A stretch of 64,000 nt of DNA from Malurus cyaneus samueli (GCA_009741485.1 CM019218.1:44608148-44672147); one strand, 5' to 3'; counted from the stretch's first letter, positions 13,648-28,500 are shown. Numbers and translations are program-made. The notes: a model not told the origin generated them from the sequence alone.

Positions 13648-16600
13648 GAAAAACTATGTTTAAATAATTTCATGGGACTTTGAATTTTTGGTTTTGCCAC
13701 AGGCTTTCCGTGTAACCTTGGAAGAATTGTTTACTACACCATGTGTTTTAATGGGGGTCTGGAAAATTGTGGTTCTGTGAAGCAAGAAAGTATTTGATTA
13801 TGTTTTCTCAAATGAGAGCTCTCCATAATAAATCTACCAAACAAGTCAGGCACAGCAACTTCTAATGAACCCTTAATTTTTAAGTACTTTTTAATGGGAT
13901 GAAATTGTTCCTACCAGCAGATCAGATTATTTGTTAGAAACTGCTCTTTGACTTTTTCGAGACAATCTCAGCAGATGTTCAGGCAGCTGTCCAGGTGTCT
14001 AAAGATAATAGAAGAAATTCCATCCCAATGACATCAAAAACAAAACTCTTATTGACTTCAGCAGGCCAAGATTTTACCTCGTCACAGATCTGTGCTAACC
14101 CTTTTGAAAGGACAGATCTTCACAAAGAAAATGAAAATGAGAAACAATCTTAGGGCACATCCTCTTAGATTATGTCATCTCTGCCTTTTACATTCTCTTC
14201 AAGAACTGGTATGAATGCATATTTGAACATTTACCTTTAGTAAATGTGTGAGAGAAACACACGTTGTGTGTGAGAAAAGCAAAGCATAAATTACAGTTTC
14301 TTGTCATTCTCTTGGTTCTTTTTCACTGACAGGTAGTTACACATGTGATACTTCCTGGATGTTGATTTGAGCACTGTCAATTCCAACATCTATGTTGTAA
14401 TTTTCCTGTTTAAAGATAGATACTGCTATGTTGGATATCTTCCCTCAGCTTCCAAGAACTATTCAATCTTCTCTACGCTCTTTTAAATAAAAAAATTGTG
14501 ACTATTGTAAGTTGTTTGAGGTGTTGAGTAAACAGAGAGCATGTTCCCGTTGAATTCAGGGGAAAAAAAATGCACTTTCAGGTCAAAAGTTCTCACGTTC
14601 AGTCCTCATTGCCAGTTATCTACTTAGGTGAGAGTGCATTACCAAATCTAAACAATTATATGTTATTATATAATCCACATGTTTTTATTTAAGGCTGTCT
14701 TAGTAACCAAGTAACACACATGAATAACACATAATAGGGCAGATGTTTTATTCCAGTAGACTCATACCAGTTATTTTAGCTATCTCACAAAAATTCTCTG
14801 AATTGCCACTGACTTGAAGAGGTTGCTTGGACTTCTGGCCTTTGGCTCTTTGAAGCAGATCTGCACATTTTATAGTGGAAAAGCATCTTGAATCTTACAT
14901 ATTGTATGTAAAATCCTTGCAAAAAGCCAAACTTGGAAGGACCTAATCTCAGGGGATACAGTATTCCCTCCATTTTATATTACCAAATCTTTTTTTTTTT
15001 CTTCCAACCAACTACTCTAATATCCTTGTTATCTGATAAAGAAGAGAACTAACTCTGTGATTGAGTATAAGCACTCCAGTAATAAGCAAACAAATATATC
15101 TTTATTCATATACACCCAGAGAAAGAAAACTACTTTTAATGTCAAAACATGGGAGGGTTGTGCTATTGCTACTGATAAAACATTTTGTGGTGTGCTGATT
15201 AATTAAGCAAAGTAAGATTCCATTTTTTATCTAGAAGTTCATATACATGAGATTGAAAATAATAAAAACCTATCTCTTTGAAACCAGATAGAGGGGTTTA
15301 GCCTTATAAGATATGCTTTGAAGGAAGTCAGTACGGTAATGGACCATCCACATGTAGTTTGGAGGTAGCTTAATTAGTGATGCAGCCATAACTATACAAG
15401 AAATAATTATTTCTGCATTTGAAGATGAACTTTAGAGTGCTTTGATGTAATAATTTTGAGTGTTACAATAATAAAAAAAAGCTTTGGGACAGCTTTTTGT
15501 ACTATAAAATACTGTCTGTAGCCAGTTAGCACTTTAAGTTTATAAAACGTGAATCTTAAGGTGCACATACTGTTGAAATTCTGCATTGCTGTTTACTAAT
15601 ATACTTTGTAACTCCATTTACTTCAACAGATTCAGGAAAGCATTCTGATGGGAAAAATCATTTAGGATTTTACTTGGCCTTAATTTTAGACCGGACTGCA
15701 AACAAATAATTGTCCTAATAGCTTGGTATCAATGTGTTCCTGGAAAGCATCATCTACAAGTGTCAGTACAGACTGATATCTAGGATTAAACATTTCAGGA
15801 CCTTCTACGTCTCAGGGAAAACAAAAAAAACTGTTTAAAAAAAATCAAAAATTCAATTTGGTCCCCTAATTATTCTAATAAAATAATTGTTGCTCTGTTT
15901 TGTCTGGTTTGTGTATGTTTGCACACAGACAACACATATAAATACTGTTCAAAAGAGGATCATATGTAAATTTATAAGATAGAAGGTGTTCTTGGGTGTA
16001 TTTAGATTTGCATTTAAACATAGGCAGAGGCCATCTGGTGACAGTGCAAGTAATACCAATTTGATAATCTGTTCTAGAGAGCGATGTCATCTTAGTCTTC
16101 TTAATAAAATTGCAGGGGATAAACAGTCAGAGAATTAAGCAAAAAGTGTCTCATGTGGAGCCTCTCAGACTCATCCACATCTCCTGGATTTTCAAACTGG
16201 GTCATGAAAGTATTGATGGAAAAGTTTTTGAGCTGATTTTTTGTTTGCATTTTCCTGCTTCCAACTCAGACTGGAAGTTCTGCAAAAGTGTTTCTTGATG
16301 TGGCATTTTATCATTGGTGCTTTATGTCTTGACTTGCAAACAGAAATAATTAGTGTGAAGATATTGAAGCCTTTTAGATGTAGAATTCCAAGAGTTTTCC
16401 AAAGGCCAAACCATTTGTTTTAGATTTGTTCTGAGATTAAGTGAAATGATTTCTGGTTCAATTAAAGGCCAGACTTTTATCGGTATAATGCAACTCTGAG
16501 ATAGATGAGTAGTTGGTAGGGTTTGCCTAAGTGTTTTTAGTTGTCTGTTTGCATTTTAGGAATTTATTTAGAATGTTTTAAAAAAGCTCAATGCTACTAA

Positions 16601-16682
16601 GAAGTGCCAGAGGCTGAAATTCTCAGTTACGTGCAAAAAGCACGTTTGCCTTGCGCGTTAAACTCCGCTGTTCTTAAGAGAT

Positions 16683-16733
16683 GTAACTTCTCATAGATCG
16701 TAACTTCTCGTAGGTCGTAACTTTTCATAGGTC
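16683..16733. repeat. 17 bp tandem repeat, three copies
   Basis: Three adjacent 17 bp units: GTAACTTCTCATAGATC at 16683, GTAACTTCTCGTAGGTC at 16700 and GTAACTTTTCATAGGTC at 16717. Each pair differs by two or three bases, and the array ends cleanly at CTCTCACT. It is a small minisatellite. Confidence 0.95.
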
Positions 16734-17127
16734 TCTCACTGGCCTTGCTACAGGAGTAAATTGCCCCTGGGATGAGCTGCAGTCACAGCTCCAGACCTGC
16801 TTTCCAACAGGTATCAGCCCCAATTTGAAAAAACTCATCACTGGGTCCCTGACCTCTGAAATGTACAGCAGAGTGTCCGTGTCCCACAGTCATCAGGCAT
16901 TTTCTGCCTGAAAGGAGCTGGCTGTGCCTGGCTCAGCGTTTTTGCATAAACAGCAAACAAACACAGATTTTTAAGAGCTTCCCATTACAGCACTCCAGGA
17001 TGGTGCCTCTCTGGCTGTAGTCACTCAAACTTGTTGGCAATTTGTCTGGGTTTGGTTGAATTTTAAGCAGTTTATCAGCTTGGTTCTCCTTGCATTCTGA
17101 CCAGACTGTCATTTCATTTAAAACATG

Positions 17128-17215
17128 ATCAGAGATTCATTTAGGCTGGAAAAGATCATTAAATTCTTCAAGTTCAACTGTTAACCAATGCTGCAAGTCC
17201 ACCATCCCATCAATA
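17128..17215 (-). mobile_element. CR1-like LINE 3' scrap (reverse)
   Basis: The stretch beginning AGATTCATTTAGGCTGGAAA and continuing through AGTTCAACTGTTAACC to TGCAAGTCCACCATC resembles the reversed 3' end of a bird CR1 subfamily (catttaggttggaaaagacc ... gtccaaccgttaacc). It is short and diverged, with no further CR1 sequence visible. Confidence 0.65.
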
Positions 17216-19290
17216 ATAGGAAAATATCCTATCAGTGATAAGAAAATAATAACAAGCAATGAGTAATCAATGCATTTTATACTTGCCTGTGGAAAAGCAG
17301 TAAATCTAACCAGTTCTTCCACAAAGCACGTCTGTAACCTGATTGCTGACATTACAATTCAAAGTCTGACTATAAATACTACCAAATTTCCAAGGTTTTT
17401 TCCTGATCCAAATATCTTACACACAAAATCCGCCAAAGAAGGCTATATCTTTATACACCAAGCTACTCTAAAAACCTGCAAAGAGAAATATACAACTGTA
17501 TTAATTATTTGATTATCCCATTAATCCACAACTTTTCACAGGATCAGACATTTCAAGGCCAAAAAGGGCCTTGCAGACTTGCAGCCCAATAAATACCGAG
17601 TTGCCACTCCTTGCAGCATATTTTAATGTGACATTTGCTCTTATAACCTGGCAGTTGCTTACTACAGGATATTTAATAGGATTTTAAAGTGGAATTCAGG
17701 ATACATGATTTGTTTCTCAGCACATTCCAGGTAAATCAATACTAACCCAGAAGTGCTGGGCAAAAAGGCAGCTTTAACTTTTTTCTAATGGATGTTCTTT
17801 CTTCTGTATTCTAAAAGCCTTTCAAAAATTGTATGTAATAAAAACATGTAAGGGAAAAGAAAGGGGAGAAATCTTTCTCAGGCAATTTTCAGTGAGGCAT
17901 CACTGCAATGTCTATTGAAGGTCTCCTCACCTTCTTATCACCTTAAAATACCTTCCTGATTTTGGTATTTTCAAAATCAGATTTTATTCCTTTTTTTCTC
18001 CAGTTCTTGTTTGCAATTTGCTTTCATAGGTATAAGTTGCTATGTATGTTAATTATTATATATGCTAGCTTGTGTAATAGATATTTTAATGAAATAATAA
18101 GTCAGAAATGGAATAATTTATGGCCTTGTACTGCAGCGTATGTGCAAAGTGCTTATTAGGAAGTGGTAATTAGGTTTGGTAAGTCTTTTTTCTTCAAAAA
18201 CAACTCTGATCTTGCAAAAGTTTGAAAGAACAAGTTTTTGCTTGGTTTTAAGGCATCTTTATAATTAGTTTAACACAGAGAGCATGGATGCAAAAGCAAT
18301 ACTGAAAGTTTAATTTTACTATATTCCTCTTAAGTGTTTGTGCTCCTCAAGATATGTTCTCTGAATTGTGTTCAGTTGTCAAGAAAAAGATGTCATGCAT
18401 CCTCACTGCAGAGTAAGGAGAATTAGGAAAAGGTTCTGTTGCAGAATTGGTTGGTAAAAGGCAACAAGAAAGAAAATGGGATAATTGGATGGTTATTGAA
18501 CCGTGGCACACAGAGTGAAGCCATCTCTGAGGTTTGATGGCTGAAGTCACAGTAAGCTGTGAAGGGCTGTGAAAATGGAGATAAAAAACTTACGAGTGAC
18601 AGAGAAGAGAGGAGGAGCCCCAGGACAGATCCACAAAACATAAAGTAGAAAAAGGGTAGGTGTAGGAAAGTCAGAGGAGAAAAGAGGGGTCAGGAGCTGG
18701 TGTGAAGGAAGGTGGCTCACAGGGATATGGGGAGAAAAGAGAGGAGAGCCTGATGCAGAGCTAAAACTTTCAGAATTGCCTAATTAAATCAGTGGAGTTC
18801 TGATTTGAACCAGCTGAGGGTTTGGCTAGCTCCCCCTGATTCTACCTCTTTTGTAAGAATGACACTTGAGAGTGAGAGTCATGTGTGCATCTGTCTTACA
18901 CTTAAAAAAGGGAAATTCTGGTATTTCTGGAATAAATAATGCCCACCTAAAACAGGCCAGGATCAAGGCATTTCTGTTCCTACACTGAGTGTAATTGAGC
19001 TGATGCTCAATTCTTACTGAGGAATTATTGCTTTGCAAAAATGTGTGTTGCAAAACTGTAATGCTACATATAATCTCTTTCTAACAAAGTATTCAGCTGT
19101 TAATCGTTCTTTGCACATCATCTCATATTTACACAATGAAATAGGAATATTAAGAAAAATACCTTTCTATGTAACAGAAATGAAATTGAAAGGTGCAGCT
19201 GGGCTTTTACAGTTTCTTAATTAAGAGGGGGGTAGTAACTAAAATATATTCTGCTTTCCCTATCTAGCTTACCAGAGAATAATTCTAGTC

Positions 19291-19307
19291 AAAAAAAAAA
19301 AAAAAAA
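19291..19307. repeat. Poly-A tract (17)
   Basis: Seventeen consecutive A. No associated element recognised. Confidence 0.95.
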
Positions 19308-22300
19308 TTGTTGAGTCGTGCTTGTGCTTTGACACCACAGAAAGAAACGGAGTTCACATACCAGAGTAGTTAGTCCCAGCCAGTTTCTGTCTCCAGCATA
19401 TCAGCTCATAAAATTCCCTGCCTTTTTGCAATAGAAATAACACAGTGTATTCTTTAACTATTAAATTGGTCGGGAGGACTCAGATGTTTCAGGTCAGATT
19501 CTTCCACACAAGAGACACAAACCTAATAAGTCTGTATCTAGAATCCTCCACAGTATGTAATCTGCATTTGCTGTCTTTAATGTCTTAATGTGTGTGTACA
19601 GATTTTCCAGGTTTCTGCTGATCCCTTGGTATGCCGAGCATGTGTGTAGGTTCAGGCTGTGCTCTCCCCTTGACTTCAAGAAGTCCGCTCATGCATGTAG
19701 TCCTGCACCCACTCTGGCAAGGTGGGAGCTTCCAAGCAACTTGGTACATTTAAGCAGGAACTTTTGCGCTGGATGTGCTTTAAAGAAGGGTTTATCCATC
19801 CATTTGGAATACATAATTTAGTAAGTGTGACACAGGTCCTGTTTTTAGTGGCTTTCAAGATGCAAAGCACCTCTTCCTTCTTACTCGCAGAATTTTTAAG
19901 TCTGCTTACAGATGGAATAGGTCATCACAGTAATTCAGATAATCTCACAAGATTTTTCAGAACTGTGTATCCCTCCCAACATAGTTAGATGGGCTGATAC
20001 AGATATGTGGAAATCCCAGTGGTGTTTGTATACCAATATCATTATGGGTTCACAAGAGACCAGGATGAGATCTGGATCTGGGCATCTGCAAGAATAAAGT
20101 GAAGCATGGGAGGGTCTACTTGAAACTGGACTCCAGCTTGAAAAAGCTTTAGTGATAAAAGGGTGAAGGTGGAGCTGTTGATGTTCTCCCCCTAAGTTTT
20201 TCACAAAGTATGTATTTGTAAACAATCAGTCTTTGGTTTGAAATGGTTTAAAATAAAAGACATTACTATTACGGTTATGGAGACTTGCTAACACACAATG
20301 TGACATATTAAATACTGGTCATAAGACCGAACTGGGCTAGTAATACAATTTCTGTCTTACACTCTTTTCCCTCAGATCTTTCTTTACAACTAGAACTACA
20401 TGGAAGAACTTTAGCAAGGTTTTTGGAAAGAGCTCAGATTTTTTTCATGTTGCCCCTCCTACTATTGCAGCACAAAATTCTAGCCATGACTGAGTGTTTT
20501 GGGTGCTCCACAACATGCCCAGTGGGCTAAGATTGAATTGTTTTTCATGATGCATTTTTCTGATGTTCTCAGGTAGCTATTTCTTCATTGAAGAAGATTC
20601 AGGTGCCCATTGTTGCCACTTTAAAGATGGGATTTTTTTCTGTGAACTGCCACCTTTTCAGTGAAGTACAGAAGCACCCTCAATTTTCATCAGGAGACAT
20701 GGACAAAAGTGCCACTTCACTGAACTACTGCTGATAAAGGGACAGAGCTTGAAATGCCACAGGCAAATACTGTGTATGCAAATGAGTAATCTTGCAGTAA
20801 GCTTAAAATTATTTTTCCTCTTCTCCTGTCAGCCGTCCTGGGATGGTTGGTTCAAAGTTTTCTCTAAAATATTACACTGGGTAGAGATTTAACATGACAC
20901 AACATCATACTTTATTTCAATCCGCACCCATTTCTGGTTTTAATCACACCATTGTGTTATGTATGTGAGTGAGTTTTTGGAAGTACTGGAACTCTGACTC
21001 TGACAAAGTATATACTAATGCATCTTGACAATGCTGATATTCCAATCGATTCTTTTACACTGTGTTTTTTTTTATTTAAACTTTAAAAAGAAAAACCGAG
21101 AAGAAGGCTGTGTCTTAGGATTCAAGTTGGAGCAGGCTTTGCTGGCTTTTGGTTTTTTTGTCCACTGAGCCATAAGGGAGGCTAAATTGATATGGAAATG
21201 ATTGGGGATCTTAAGAAAGAATAATATGTCATCTTAATGCTCTTACATATTTTTGAAGAGAAATTATTGCTAATGTGTTAGTATTAGTTCTCGTATTGCC
21301 TGATTAAGGAGTTTATAACATTATGGTGAGATGACAGGCTGCTAGTTACTTCTTTCCCAGTGAAATATAGCCTGATATTCAAAACCAGAGGCCTGTGTTT
21401 GCCAGGTCTTGCTCTATAGGAGAGATCCTAATCTCAGTAAGATAAACTGCTTAAATAAAAGTTGATGAAAGAACAGTCCAGAGACTGGATTATGCTCTAA
21501 CAGTTTTACAGTGCTTTTCTTTAGCACAATTCTGTGCTTGTGTCCTTAGGGAAGTCTAAACTATTCAGTGTTTACAGAATTGTATTAATCTTGATTTTTG
21601 CCAAGTTAATTTCTGTTCAGTGTTTGTATATTCATTTTTATTTTGTACTGGGAAGGAATTATGGGGAAAGGGTTAAAAGCACGCTTGCTCTTCATCTGTT
21701 TTAAATCCATAAATGTGAGCCCCTGTGCTGTTTCTAGGTTTCAGATTACACTCCGTGATTTATAGGGAAAGGCTGCTCTCCACAAGTTGAAATCCCATGT
21801 GTTTCTCCACCATTGTAAAATAACAAATCCTGGAGAATGCTTCCAGTTGCAAAAATTGCAGTTTTGAACTACATTTGTAACTGCCTTTTTTCCCTGAAGT
21901 GATGGCTTTGACAAGGGAGGTGAAGTCCCCTTGTCCCAATGCCATCTTTCACCATTTGCCGTGCTTTTCACTGCAGCTCGCACAAACCACAGCAACACCC
22001 TCGTGTTTGCAGTCTTCTATCAGTTTATTTTTGGAGCCCACACCCATTTAAAAGTGCAGCTGTGAGAAGACACTTATATCCCTGTACACAAGTAACGTGC
22101 AGAGCCCCTACAGAGATGGCAGGCCAGGAGCCAAGGTGACCTAATAGCCCATCAGCTCCCAGTCCCTTCAGTGAAAACGAGAGCAGAGTTAGGCTTCATG
22201 TTTTTCAGTGGATTTTTGTGGCAGTGGTGGGGGTTTTGATGCCATTTAGTTTCAGAATACAGCGCTTAGAAAGAGCTTCACAGCTGCAACTTCAACCTTC

Positions 22301-24562
22301 TTTTCATTACTGAGCAGCAGGAGAATTTGCCAATCAACTCTGTAATAAAAAACAACATGGAAAATGTTAGGATTTCTGAAATAATATCATCACTGATTTC
22401 AGTTTAATGTTTAATTATTTAAGCATTGTTATTCACACGAATAGCCTTTGCCTTTTGGATTTTTCCTGCTGTAATTCCTGTCCCTGCAGCAGGAGATGTG
22501 CTTCGTTTTGTCAGTCACAACTGTGCAGTGACTTTCATGTGTGTTGAGCAGCTGAGTTTCTCTCTTGACTTTGCTTTGGTAGAGCAGTTGAAGATAGAAA
22601 GTGACTCTACACTCTTGCCTGTGATTGGCTTTACAAGTAATAGACAATATTTTTGTATCCATTCACCGTTATTTAAAATACACATATCACAGAGACATGG
22701 CATCAAACTGAAGGGGATACTGGGTAAAGTCATTGTGTGAAGTTAAATAATGCAATATTGCCTGACCTTCCATGGATCCCCTATGACCTGCATCAGTCGT
22801 TGACCCAATGAAAGCTTGTTTCTTTTGTCTCAGAACAAAAGGTTAAATGGGATGGCAGCAGTAGTACTACATGATGAGTCCTAATTAAGATGTGAGACAC
22901 AGCATATATTAAATTAGCATGGGTTGTGTAGAAACAAATAGTTGAGAAATCTTAATGGGTTACATAACTTTGATGCGTTTACATCTCATACTCAGCATTA
23001 GATATTTTTGTATACAGGTGTGTCTGGTGCAATGCTATTTAAGCCAAATAGAAAAGTCAAACTCAGCTTTGAGTTTGTAGGGGTCTTGTAGTTTCATGCA
23101 ATGAGTACAGCAAAGAGCTACTGTGTAGCATGATCAACTTCTTGAGTATAATGAGGTAGTGTAGCATGAGCCAGTTAAATACTCAAAGGTTATTGTAAGT
23201 TTAATAGGCAAACAATAGAGAGGCAAGTAGCCAGCGGAAGTAGGGGTATTTCTTCCTGGTGCCTCTGAGTGTAGCCCTGCATTTCCTTATTAATTCAGAG
23301 CCATAAATGACAAGCTCTGCAAAATAAAATATATTCTTTTTAATCTGAAAAGATTGCATTTAACCAGAGGATACAAAACAATCATATCCATGGCTTCCTG
23401 TGTGCATGGAACAAAAAGCTCTGTTGTGTTCTGAATTCAGCTTCTTTAGAAAAGGAGTTTAATGTGTCAGACTGTGTCTGTAAGGGTGCTGTACATTGTT
23501 ATTTACTTATCTGTGATCTCATTGTGTCTCTCACTACTTTCAAATTGCTTGGCCTTGAAACCGTGTGAAAAAGCAGCAGCCTTCTAACTCAATAAAGACA
23601 CAGAGAGGGAAGAGCTGAACAAAGGCTCACTGTGATTTGATGTGGGTATCAATATCAATTGGTATTTGATAATGACATCACCAAAGTTGGGTAACAAGAA
23701 TCGATTCTGACTAAATGGGAATTGGCTTGTATATTTTTCCTGCTTTCTCTATGTGTTTTCTCAGTCCCTTCCAAAGATAATTTCATCTCCCTGTTTTTTC
23801 CCCCTTGTCCTTTGTGCAGCCCCTGTAACAGGTGTAAGCTGAAATGGAATTGTGAATATATACAGCAAAGGTGGATTAAGATGTACAAGAAATCTCATGC
23901 TCCTGCCTGATTTCCATGCAAACTATCCTTGTAAGAGTTATCTTCTTAGCTAGCATCACTGTGGGCACACCACAAAGGAAATCTCTGTTGCTACATCTGT
24001 TTGCCCTAGCCATTCATTCTGAAAATCTACGCCTGATCTTCCTTCTAGCTACAGCAGTTTGCCTTGGTTCTAGACACACTGCGTGTTGGACCATTTCCCC
24101 CAAGGAAAGTTGAGCAAATTTAAGTGTGACATTACAAAATCCCATGCTGTTTAGCTATTCTGGATCCTCTTAGGTCTAGTTGGAAGCCGTTTTTTGCTTT
24201 GTTTAAAACATCAAAATACCCCCAAAGGAGATGCTGTTTTCAAAACTTGTCCTTTTTTGTATGTCTGTTAAAAATTTGCAAGCCAAATCAAGCTAAGTCA
24301 GACTATCTGCAGAGAAAAGAAGATTGCTATAACTACATGAAAGGATTCCTCAGTTAAACCCATGACTTTTGAGAATGGAGACATGAAAGCTGCTGTAAAA
24401 TAAAACACAAATCCATCAAAAGATGACTGTGGTTTTAAAATTACATATTTTAAATTAAAAAAGACCAACCACATATAGTTGGGTAATTACATAGCGGGGG
24501 AGGAAGAGTACGAATGTTAATTCAACTTAAGCTAATTCCCCGTGGGCTAATGTTCGCAATTA

Positions 24563-24583
24563 GTAAATAATCAAATTGTTTAC
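24563..24583. promoter_or_regulatory. Inverted pair of forkhead-like sites
   Basis: GTAAATAA (24563-24570) and TTGTTTAC (24576-24583) face each other across TCAAA, and the arms match in 7 of 8 positions. Both fit the forkhead core RTAAAYA. Homeodomain-like CAATTAG abuts on the left. Function is inferred. Confidence 0.4.
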
Positions 24584-25184
24584 TGGCTGAAGGGCTCACC
24601 AAAAGCCTGAATTTGACATTACTTTTGCAGGGCAATTTTTTTAATTTAGAAGCACTGATACTCCTGTGGAAGTCAGCCCCTGCATTCCCCTATGTTGGGA
24701 GCAGAAATTACATTCTGAGACGTGCATTTAAGAAAAGAAACTTTTATTTTAAAAATTAGACTCTTAAAACATACTATACTATAGAAATTATTCATCAAGT
24801 GTCTTCAGCGAAACAATTCGCTATTGTTGTTGAATTATCCAGTGTTTAGATAACAAATTCATCTGATGAAATCTTACCCATTCATAACTAGTTTACAAGC
24901 ATGAACAGGAGTTTAGCAGACACAGATCTTTCATAAACAGACTGCTGGCCAGTAACTACTAAAATGTCTTTGAATGCTAAGACCAAAGAAATTTTTAAAA
25001 TCTAACTTACCATCTATTTCTGATTCTTCTTGTTCTATGTGTTTCTACTATTTCTGTGTTTCTATTGCATTTAGACCCATGAAGACCCTGGTGGTGAGGA
25101 CCATGGGGTATAGATAAATTCATTCAAATTTCTTTTGTCTTGTTACTAGTTTCTGACTTTTCTTACACTGAAAATGTTATGGGA

Positions 25185-25527
25185 GCACTTAATATAACTC
25201 CAGTACCCAAAAGGAGCCTACAGGAAAGATGTAGAGAGATTGTTTGCAAGAGCAAGTAGTGACAAAACAGGGGGAAATGGTTCTCGACTAGGAGAGTAGG
25301 TTTAGGTTAGGTATCAGGTATAAATTCTTTACTGTGAGGGTGGTGAAGCATTCAAACAAGTTGCCCAGAAAATTGTGGATGCCCCATCCCTGGCAGTGTT
25401 TAAGGCCAGGCTGGATGGAGCTCTGAGCAACCTGGTCTAGTGGGAGGTGTCCCTGTCCACAGCAGGGAGTTGGAACGAGATGATCTTTAAGGTCCTTTAC
25501 AACTCAAACCATTCAGTGATTCTGTGT
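25185..25527 (+). mobile_element. CR1 LINE 3' fragment (forward)
   Basis: Forward-oriented CR1 3' end of about 340 bp. Landmarks are AGGAGCCTACAGGAAAG, TTTAGGTTAGGTATCAGG, AAATTCTTTACTGTGAGGGT, GTTGCCCAGAAAATTGTGGA, TGCCCCATCCCTGGCAGTGT, AAGGCCAGGCTGGATGGAG, GAGATGATCTTTAAGGTCC and a final GATTCTGTG end repeat. It is 5'-truncated and carries small indels. Confidence 0.92.
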
Positions 25528-28500
25528 AAACTAAGCCCATTTAATTAAACTTCAGTTTTGTAGCTGGTTTGCTCTTCAAATGTCGTTATACCTTTCTAAT
25601 GTTCTGGGCAGCTTTTATTGGTTTGTCCTTAAGATGGTTTTTGTGAATCATTTATGGGCCAGGCCATGTGTGGAGAGCCCCCAATAAACTTACCATAATG
25701 ATGGCAAACAACAGCTGCCAAGCTAGCAACAAATGGAAGGAGAAACCGGGTAGCTGACAATATTGGAAATTATCAGTGGTTCTGATTTTATCCCTGGGTA
25801 TATGGTGGTCAAGCACTTCCTGTTTCAGAATACACAGCAATGCAACTTAATCCCTCCCAATTTACAGCGTCTGAAATGTTGCTCAGTACAGAGAGATCCC
25901 CATCAACTGGGAATGGGCAGGGAATGAGAGAACAACCTTGAGCTCCAGCAAATTCTATACTTAAAGTGCCTGGAGGACTAAGAATGGAAGATTTCATTAG
26001 GCTTAAATGCACTAATGAAATGGCTTAATGTAGTTACTCTGAATCTCATCCACCAGATTCTGTGACAAGGAATGTTTTTCAGTGCCTGAATGGAAAAAAA
26101 ATACTTCAATTCACATGCACAACATGATTAAAAACTGATGCATTAAAGATAAAGTTCAAATCTAAATAATGATTAGTGCCAAAAACTTCAGGCCAACCAA
26201 CCTCAGTCTTCTTTCTTAATACTTTACCCTGTCCCAAGTCAGAAATTTAAGATGACTGCAGAGAATTTAAATAGGTTTTAAAAACTGAGCTTGACTTCAA
26301 ATCAGTGTTAGGTTTACTAAGAAATGGGCATTTTGTGAAAGATACTATAAATCTGTTGCTGTCTCCAACTGAGTTTTCGTTTTTCTTAAACTCATTCTAA
26401 ATTGACAGCATTGATCTTTTAGCTCTGATAATATCAGAGTCCTTGTTCATTGGGAGCTCTGTGCCAGACATTGCGGTCCTGATAATGAAATGTTCTGCCC
26501 ATGAACAAAAAGGCAAGTGTTATAGATCGGAAATTAGCACCACCTGTCCTCTGCCCTGTTGCTTTAATATTTCTGTTAACACTAAACTAATATGTAGAAC
26601 ACCTTCCTGAGATGAAAAGGGGAACAAACTTCTAATGGAATTACTAGGGGTTTGAGATAAAATTTAGCAGCTTTGTAAGGACAATAAATACTTCTAATTA
26701 ATAATTGGTTTTCCATTCTTACTCTTTATTGAAGTAACTCCTTTTCAGAATGGGGATTAATCTTGTAAAACTTAATTTAAAAAAACTTTTTATTTTTCTT
26801 GAATCAGAGCAACTGAACTATGCATCTGCTTACTTCCTTTCCCATAAAGCCACGCAGTTTTTGCAACCAAAAGTTGTCGCCTTTGTTCCAGAGCATTCTT
26901 TTGGGGTGGCCCTGCAGGTCCCCTGGGAGGAAGGAGGCAGGTGGATATTGGCTGAACAGTGACATTCCCTGTGGCTGTCAGTGAGTGTGGGACTGAGGAA
27001 TGAGCCACAGCTTCAGAAACCTGCTAAAGTTTTGGCTGATTTCATTGGGAAAAATGAACAATATGTAGTCAAATGTGCAAAAGTCTGAACTGCAACAGTT
27101 CAGGGCATTTATAAATGTATAGCAACTTCCCAAACAAATGGGAATGTCTGTTGAATTACGTAAAGTGCTTCATCATGCTTGTGTTCCAAATAAAATGAAA
27201 TTCCAGTTCACATTTTTAATGGACTGATGAAGAGATCAAGTTTCATCCAAGTGACTGGTTGTAGGTTAAGTGTCTTAACAACTAAATAAGGCAGGAAAAA
27301 CTATGGATTTCTAGTCTTACAATTCTGCCAGGCTTTCTTTTTTAATGTGGGTGCTCAATCCGTTGTGTTTTGTTGCCAGAGCTTTTTTATCCTCATTTCT
27401 TATGCTTGCAGTCCTACATCCACAAGCGGTTGTTATTCAGTGCATAATTTATACCTGCAAATAATGTAGGTTTGTGTGAATCTATTGGCCCTACTACAAC
27501 TAGGATGGTCTTCTGTTGTTGAATACTGCTGGATTCCTAAGGGTATAACAGTGTTGTAGATTCCTTGGTGGCTTCAGGACCTAATTCTGTGAGTTGAAGT
27601 CCATGAGAAATGCCACACCGTGCTGTAGTCAGAGTGATCTTGATGTCCTGTTCATATTGAGAAAGAAAATTAATGCTAGTCAATGAAAGCTATTGGCAAT
27701 TTTTCTTCAGAAATGTGCAGATTGAGATGTTGTCCAGTATTGGAAATAGTAATCTTTAGCTTGATTTTAAGGGCATACTATATTTGTTACTTTTTAAGGT
27801 AATATGCTGCTGGTTATTAGAATCAGCCTGTTGGTGTTTGGCAAGTTCCTTCAGGTGTCAATGATGATATCAGTGGGTATGGTGATGATGAGACTCAAAA
27901 CCTCATGAATGCTCAGGAAAGAGCTTTGTTGCCAAAAGGGCAGAAGCTGTGCCTGCTGCCCCTGTTGGTCGTGCACTTACCCAGCAGGCTTTCTCCCAAA
28001 GTCAGGCAAAATTAAACATATGAAAATAAGGGATTGCAATTGCAGGAGAGCTACACTGATAGAGGTGGGCTCTCTGGAGTATCCCAGTAGTCCCTAAAAA
28101 GCCCTTCCACACTGCCATCTGAGACTCACTGTGTACAGCAGTGCTTCTCCAAAGTGTGAAGACAAACCTCACTGGGAAGGTGAGGAGCTGCGCTCTGGCA
28201 GCACATTCAGGTGAGGTCATTTCCAGACACACTCGTAAAAAAATTAGGAGTGCTCACAGAAGTGAGGGTGATAATGTGCTGAGTGGCTATCTGACATCTA
28301 AGCGTGCTCCATGTGCCCAGAGGTTGCAGACAGCCCCTCTGTAACCAAAATTCAGAGATGTCACAAGTGGCTGAACAAACAAATATCACCAGTTAATGGT
28401 TAAGCTCTCAATTTACTGAAGCATTTGTTACCAGTTTGCTGAAGAGATCAAACAACGGTGAATCATAACCTTGGCTACTAATTAAATCCTTTATTCCCTT

